A stretch of 9,804 nt of DNA from Sedimentisphaerales bacterium (lineage in GTDB: Bacteria; Planctomycetota; Phycisphaerae; Sedimentisphaerales; Anaerobacaceae). Below the pieces are notes generated by a model, which saw only the letters and a list, made by a program, of their open reading frames with translations, did not search any database and had not been told where the DNA came from. The DNA lies in NCBI GenBank assembly GCA_016933985.1, contig JAFGTU010000306.1, forward strand, positions 1 through 9,804, in the 5' to 3' direction. Shown here piece after piece: positions 5,669 through 9,804 of this stretch (within the stretch, counting starts at the first letter, position 1; every line of letters begins with the position of its first letter). The translations under genes and the position numbers were made by a program.

Positions 5669-7663
5669 CTATCTTCCTCCTGACGATGTCATCGTACAAA
5701 GCGTGGTGGACCAGCCGGATTCATTGGCGTTGGGCGATTTATCCCGCGTTTTTATGCGATAACAGTACTCAGTGGACGAGGCAAGAGACGAATCGGTCCA
5801 ATTGGCGGGGTCCTGCCAGCCGCTGGTATGGCCTCCGATAGTCATGTTCTCGAAGTAGTATTCTACACCGTTGTCGTCCGTTGCGGCGGTTGCAGCCATT
5901 AGAATCGATGTCAAGGACGTTGCATAGGGTTCAATATCCCAGGTCGCAGGGTCAGGCTCCGGCGGGGTTCTATCGACAGGCGGCGTGCCCGGAGGAGCGG
6001 CCCACGGCAACTCCATCAGCCACTCATCGCACAAGCTCGCCAAATCCTTGAAGTCCGTCCTGCCGTCCTTGTTCTTATCGTGGGCCAGGGGCCACTCGCT
6101 CATGCTCGCGTAGGGTGTGCCTGCATAAGCTCCCATATTAATTCGCCCGCCGTTGGGCATCCGCTCGCCGGATGGATCTTCGGCAGGATCGCCGGCGTCA
6201 ATGCAGGGACTCGTCTCATCGTCAAATGCCCACAACCCGTAGGCCGGAACATACCGCCCGAAGTCGCTGAGCAAATGATAATCACCACCGAAATCCGCAA
6301 ACATCGGATAAATACTGATGTTGCCATTGCCTGCACTTGCGGTCTCGACGCAACTGTACCGTGCCTCGCAGCCAAATAAATCTCCGTATTCGTTGTTCCA
6401 GAGGATGCAGTTGGTTATATCGGGGTCGGAGGCTTCGTAAGCTGCGATGCCGAAATCGTTGTCTATGATGGTGAGGTTCTTTAGCGTGGGGCTGCTCTCG
6501 TTGTTGCAGGCAATTGCAGTCATACTCTGCCTGATGACGAAATTGCTAAGTACGCTGCCCGGCCCCTCGCCCGCAATGAAGCTAACCGCATCCTGCCAGG
6601 GCGCCTCGATAACAGCTGGGTAGTCGGCGTTCTTGACCGTTATGGCCTTGCCGTAAAAGAAGATCTGCTCGACATACACGCCCGGCCAGACAAGGACAAT
6701 ATTCCCATCCTCAGCCGTATCGACCCCCTTTTGAATAGTCTTAAAAGCGGTGCCGTGACTCAGCCCATTGTTCAAGTCGTCACCGCCGACCGCATCGACG
6801 TGCCAGGAAGTATTTGATTGAACCCAGAAACTCCAAATATCACCTATGACCGTGCTACTGGTGAACGGGGATATGCTGAGTCTTAGGACGGTATCAATCC
6901 GCCAGTAATACTCGATGCCCGGCACTAGAGGCCCGGCAGTAGTATGAGTTGTGTTTGGCTCATTGGCATTGGGAGTAGTAGATGTGCTCACATCAGCAAA
7001 CACAGTGCCGTAGTATACATCATAGCTCACGTCGTAACCTTCCGTATCAACATCACCGAGACTCCAGCAAAAAGTGAGATTTGGAGCTGCCAGAACATCG
7101 TGAGCGTCATCTTCTGGGCTGGGGCCCCACGCCTCTTTAGGCATAACAGTAAAATTCCAGATGTCGCCCATCCACACATCGGGCCTACCGGGACCGGCCC
7201 AGTCGAAGGCATCGATACACCAATAGTAAGTCCTACCTGCAATAAGAGGCGCCCTTGCAAACTCCGGAATGCCGGGATCGTCATAACCAACGACAAAAGC
7301 ATCGGGATCGATGGCGGGCCAGGGCGGGACGCTGCCCAGACAATAACTCGGATCGCGATCTATGACATCCTGTATGTCGTCGCTGAAATATGCCATGTGC
7401 ATAAGCCAGTCGGCGGCCGGTGTGTAGTCAAGTAGCATATACACGTTATCATCAAGGTGTTCCGGGGCTATCGTTTCGCCGTTGGCCGGGTTGGGGTTAG
7501 TGGCGGTATAGTCCGTGGAAGCGAATGAGCAGTTAGTTGGCAATATGAGAGTATGCAGTATTAGAGTAAAACCAAGTCCCAACGACAGGGTCATCTTAGC
7601 CGCAAGGATAGAACTAACCAGCATCGTCACCGCCTCCATAATCTCACTTCTTTCCCTCTTCAT
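5669..7663 (-). CDS. Secreted multidomain protein: FN3-like pair, parallel beta-helix, dockerin-like motif, C-terminal FN3-like domain
   Basis: 664 residues from ATG 7663, chosen because AAGGAG precedes it by 6 bases; an ATG 33 bases upstream lacks this. A hydrophobic segment at about 24-42 is an export signal. Two related beta-sandwich modules follow (about 54-174 and 174-282), each ending in a YYWxID...GDIWxF pattern. Residues 287-517 form a right-handed parallel beta-helix region: WHVDAVGGDD, TIQKGVDTAEDG, then repeated short strands such as NLTIIDNDFGI and ITNCILWNNEYGD, as in polysaccharide-lyase-like and DUF1565 proteins. A single EF-hand/dockerin-like loop starting at D529 (DKNKDGRTDFKD) binds calcium by pattern. 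A last FN3-like domain spans 561-661. No catalytic residues can be named; a surface glycan-binding or -degrading role is inferred. Its neighbour upstream also carries dockerin-like motifs. Confidence 0.85.
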   Translation of the reverse strand: MKRERSEIMEAVTMLVSSILAAKMTLSLGLGFTLILHTLILPTNCSFASTDYTATNPNPANGETIAPEHLDDNVYMLLDYTPAADWLMHMAYFSDDIQDVIDRDPSYCLGSVPPWPAIDPDAFVVGYDDPGIPEFARAPLIAGRTYYWCIDAFDWAGPGRPDVWMGDIWNFTVMPKEAWGPSPEDDAHDVLAAPNLTFCWSLGDVDTEGYDVSYDVYYGTVFADVSTSTTPNANEPNTTHTTAGPLVPGIEYYWRIDTVLRLSISPFTSSTVIGDIWSFWVQSNTSWHVDAVGGDDLNNGLSHGTAFKTIQKGVDTAEDGNIVLVWPGVYVEQIFFYGKAITVKNADYPAVIEAPWQDAVSFIAGEGPGSVLSNFVIRQSMTAIACNNESSPTLKNLTIIDNDFGIAAYEASDPDITNCILWNNEYGDLFGCEARYSCVETASAGNGNISIYPMFADFGGDYHLLSDFGRYVPAYGLWAFDDETSPCIDAGDPAEDPSGERMPNGGRINMGAYAGTPYASMSEWPLAHDKNKDGRTDFKDLASLCDEWLMELPWAAPPGTPPVDRTPPEPDPATWDIEPYATSLTSILMAATAATDDNGVEYYFENMTIGGHTSGWQDPANWTDSSLASSTEYCYRIKTRDKSPNANESGWSTTLCTMTSSGGR

Positions 7664-7669
7664 TTTCTT

Positions 7670-7675
7670 CTCCTT
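7670..7675 (-). promoter_or_regulatory. RBS fixing the beta-helix protein start
   Basis: AAGGAG on the - strand, 6 bases before ATG 7663. It argues against the in-frame ATG at 7696, because it would lie inside the gene if that start were used. Confidence 0.75.
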
Positions 7676-7758
7676 ACACAAGGCTTTCGAGTACATTCAC
7701 GGGAGTTGCGCCAAGTTTCTCCACCGCTGCCCGTGCTGTCGAATTTCCGCCAGCGAAA

Positions 7759-8628
7759 TCAGTAGGCGCAGGCCGGGTCGTATGGATTTCCACAGGCGCA
7801 CCACTGCTCGGCAAGTGCCGCCAATGTTTGGAAATTTGGTTCGACGTGCCAGTTCAAACTGAGGACATTGAAATCGCGGAAATTGACGTAGCAGTCTTCG
7901 TCCAGATCACCGGTCAAGGTCTCCGGGCATTGAAAAATAGTAAACGGGTCATCCGTGGTGTCTCTGATGACGACCACTCCGGTATCGTACATAAAGGGGA
8001 TCGCATCTTCGATACGAAGCAGGCATTGGTTTGAGTCAACTGCCGGCGCTATCCAGTCAAACGAACAAGTACCGGAGACCTCATTGGGCTCCATCTGCAG
8101 CCAGCTCTCGCCGTTGTCAGTTGAATACTCGAGCTTATAACGGCTGGAGCAGCAGGATGGGACGTCTGTCCATTCTATCGTGTAGGTCGAACCGGCAATC
8201 AGGGCGTTCTGGTTCATAGGCAGGAGTTCCAAGGGGCGCCCAGGGCAATCAGGCGGAACGTTTCTCTGACCGAACCATGTCTCCAGGATATTGCCATCGC
8301 AATCGTCCACATCGAAATCGCGATCAAAGTCCACACAGGGATTGTACGCGAAGTCCGGATAGACCACCGGCCACTCACGCGCCGACTTCCATGCAGCCTG
8401 GAATATCAGAACGTCCGTAGCGTAAACCCTGTACCTTCCCATTGACTCGGCCTGACAGTCGGCGTCGCCGTGGCATTGGTACGGGCAGTCCCAGCAGTCG
8501 AACCATATATCCGGTCTGGGACCCGGCAGAACCGGACAGATGTCAGCCGAGACTGACATGGCGGCTAATGCAAGGATTAGTCCGAATGCGAGGTCGGGCA
8601 CCGGTTTTGGGATCAGTTTCATCTTCAT
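7759..8628 (-). CDS. Cysteine-rich secreted protein with three dockerin-like motifs
   Basis: 289 residues from ATG 8628, chosen over an ATG 18 bases upstream because GGAGG lies 8 bases before it. Residues 1-28 are a signal peptide with a likely cut after VSA. Three dockerin/EF-hand-like segments follow the pattern common in Phycisphaerae: HGDADCQ... with TDVLIFQAAW (53-80), CVDFDRDFDVDDCDGN... with ETWF (98-119), and GDLDEDCYVNFRDFNVLSLNW (240-260, calcium ligands D241, D243, D245, N249, D252). Between them, residues about 132-232 form a beta-sandwich (STYTIEW, YKLEYSTDNGESW, LLRIEDA) like the Ser-Thr-rich GPI-anchor/Kre9-type domain. There are 17 cysteines, so several disulfides are likely, which fits an extracellular protein. 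Function unknown; matrix or surface assembly through calcium-binding modules is inferred. Confidence 0.85.
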   Translation of the reverse strand: MKMKLIPKPVPDLAFGLILALAAMSVSADICPVLPGPRPDIWFDCWDCPYQCHGDADCQAESMGRYRVYATDVLIFQAAWKSAREWPVVYPDFAYNPCVDFDRDFDVDDCDGNILETWFGQRNVPPDCPGRPLELLPMNQNALIAGSTYTIEWTDVPSCCSSRYKLEYSTDNGESWLQMEPNEVSGTCSFDWIAPAVDSNQCLLRIEDAIPFMYDTGVVVIRDTTDDPFTIFQCPETLTGDLDEDCYVNFRDFNVLSLNWHVEPNFQTLAALAEQWCACGNPYDPACAY

Positions 8629-8636
8629 TGTTTCTA

Positions 8637-8641
8637 CCTCC
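8637..8641 (-). promoter_or_regulatory. RBS fixing the cysteine-rich protein start
   Basis: GGAGG on the - strand, 8 bases before ATG 8628. The alternative in-frame ATG at 8646 would put this sequence inside the gene. Confidence 0.75.
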
Positions 8642-8748
8642 AACAAATTCCATTTCTTTCCTTGTATAGTTTAATCATATCATATTGGGCGGGATTAACG
8701 AGAAAACCCCTTTTTCTTGCCCGCGAAGACCTCATTTTTGGGACAATT

Positions 8749-8776
8749 AACAGGCTTGGCGGAGCTGTTGCCTGTT
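8749..8776 (-). other. Inverted repeat in the gap between two - strand genes
   Basis: AACAGGC (8749-8755) and GCCTGTT (8770-8776) form a perfect 7-bp stem with a 14-base loop, 56 bases after the stop of the gene at the right edge. On the - strand it is followed by AATTGTCCC rather than a T-run, so it is at best a weak or factor-assisted terminator, or a transcript-stabilising stem. Confidence 0.35.
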
Positions 8777-8831
8777 CGACTACCAGTGAGTTTTCTTTTG
8801 CATGACTTCATCTGGGAAATCCGGGTTTACA

Positions 8832-9804
8832 TTACTGCGCTTCTTCTAACAGTTTTGCAGGCCAGAGTATGCCTAATCGCTCCCGTAGGAGCCTTGTCGA
8901 GGCTCTTGGCCTCGGAGGCGTAAACTCACCTGCGACCGGGGGTATTTCGTCGAGATAGTCGAAGGCTATAGCCGCCCTGACGTCCGATTCGGGACCACCT
9001 GCTCGGAGGACCTTTATCGTCTCTACGATGTCCCTGTCTAAATCTACTTCATAGACCAGGCTGGCTTGTTGGGCGGTTAGGGCTATTTCCACTTTGTTCT
9101 GGCCAGTGCGTCTTGTGTCAAATACGATTTGCTGTTTTGCCGCCGACCTTCTAATCGCATCCATCGTATGCAGTCCCATCCAGGGGCTTCCGAGACAGTC
9201 GAAGAAGCTTCCGGCCGCGTAGGTTTCGATTGTCTTGCCGGCTGCGTCATAGAGACGGACGCCTTGCTCGGAATCGATGATTCTCAGGCTTTTGCCGATT
9301 TTGATATCGGCCCAGAGATAGTGCGTTCTGCTTGTTTCGTAGATAAAGGGTATTCTGCCTGTTCCTGTGATCTGCTCGCCGTTTATTTGTCCGCTCACTC
9401 GAAAATAGGTCCACCCCCGCTGGTGCATCTGATCCCGGTTATCGATGGTTCTGGTGCCTTCGGGCCAGTCGGATTGGAAGAATGCCTCGTCGAGGACGTT
9501 GCTTCGGCGATCGACTCGCCAAACTTTATCGTTGAGGGCGCTATCGCGTTTGCAGATGACGAGCAGTTCCCGGCCTGTGGCGGAGACGTATTCCATATCG
9601 CCAGCTCTACCTTCGATTTGCGAGATGAAGGTAGTTAGGGCTTTGTCGTCGGTCGGCAATCGCCTTACGGAGAGGTCGGGGTTGTATGAGCGGAAGTTTT
9701 CTCGGTAGATGGTGTTGTTTTGGTAGCGGTAGTTGCCGTGCTGATTTTGCAGGATTCGGAAGCGCGAGTCGTCGATTCGGCCGTTGGATTCGGAAAGTCG
9801 CATC
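8832..9804 (-). CDS. Hypothetical beta-rich protein, C-terminal part (5' end probably outside window)
   Basis: The reading frame is open to the right edge; a Met codon at 9803 is visible but no upstream sequence can be examined, and the residues after it look like the interior of a protein, so the gene is probably partial. About 323 residues are seen. The sequence alternates short strands with polar turns (for example YVSATGRELLVICKRD, VWRVDRRSNVLDEAFF, TYFRVSGQINGEQITGTGRI, AADGKTIETYAAGSFF-like stretches) and has no transmembrane helix. The pattern recalls periplasmic LolA-like or anti-sigma-associated beta proteins in planctomycetes, but I cannot name a family. The tail from about 285 is rich in Pro, Arg and Leu. 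It ends 203 bp before the next gene on the same strand. Confidence 0.65.
   Translation of the reverse strand, partial: MRLSESNGRIDDSRFRILQNQHGNYRYQNNTIYRENFRSYNPDLSVRRLPTDDKALTTFISQIEGRAGDMEYVSATGRELLVICKRDSALNDKVWRVDRRSNVLDEAFFQSDWPEGTRTIDNRDQMHQRGWTYFRVSGQINGEQITGTGRIPFIYETSRTHYLWADIKIGKSLRIIDSEQGVRLYDAAGKTIETYAAGSFFDCLGSPWMGLHTMDAIRRSAAKQQIVFDTRRTGQNKVEIALTAQQASLVYEVDLDRDIVETIKVLRAGGPESDVRAAIAFDYLDEIPPVAGEFTPPRPRASTRLLRERLGILWPAKLLEEAQ

Noticed and set aside
6944..7435. Long + strand open frame of 163 codons opposite the beta-helix gene
   Set aside because: Antisense to recognisable FN3-like modules; no RBS and no protein-like domain pattern.
8701..8717. AGAAAA/TTTTCT hairpin with CCCCT loop
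   Set aside because: Mostly A-T pairs with low stability; it could be chance in an A/T-rich gap, and it has neither terminator nor promoter features.
9129..9638. Long + strand open frame of 169 codons opposite the right-edge gene
   Set aside because: It lies wholly within the antisense of a better frame, has no RBS or recognisable domain, and its composition is that of a shadow frame.
1..9804. CRISPR array, insertion sequence, tRNA, rRNA or phage/defence genes
   Set aside because: No regularly spaced direct repeats, terminal inverted repeats, transposase or integrase motifs, cloverleaf-like sequence, or nuclease/helicase/toxin motifs were seen.

Overview
The window looks like a piece of a Planctomycetota chromosome, most likely class Phycisphaerae (Sedimentisphaerales/MSBL9-like). 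That placement is an inference from recognised protein styles: a PEP-CTERM protein, an orphan H-X9-DG type prepilin-like protein, Cys-bearing dockerin-like repeats of the 'GDLDEDCYVNF' kind, and a secreted parallel beta-helix protein with paired FN3-like modules. There is no rRNA, tRNA, CRISPR array, insertion sequence or phage gene that I can see. Coding density is high and GC content moderate.

Left part, + strand (1-3855). A truncated secreted or glycosidase-like protein ends in an ATGA overlap with a signal-peptide-bearing PIG-L/LmbE zinc deacetylase, so the two are very probably co-translated. After about 130 bp comes a 60-residue single-span membrane protein, followed 7 bp later by prmC (release factor glutamine methyltransferase), here without its usual partner prfA alongside. 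A 293-bp non-coding stretch with a candidate promoter and a nested hairpin leads into a small PEP-CTERM surface protein.

Right part, all - strand (9804-3961). In transcription order: an unrecognised beta-rich protein cut by the window edge; a small cysteine-rich secreted protein with three dockerin-like motifs; a 664-residue secreted multidomain beta-helix protein with its own dockerin-like motif; a prepilin-like protein preceded by an exact consensus sigma-70 promoter (TTGACA-N17-TATAAT); and apt (adenine phosphoribosyltransferase).

Taken together, the window mixes housekeeping genes (prmC, apt) with an envelope/extracellular set: carbohydrate processing, exosortase-sorted protein, pilin-like protein, and dockerin-like proteins. 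I see no complete new defence or mobile system. The items most worth checking are the structured leader of the PEP-CTERM gene, the coupled deacetylase pair, the small membrane protein in front of prmC, and the exact-consensus promoter with a displaced Shine-Dalgarno sequence.
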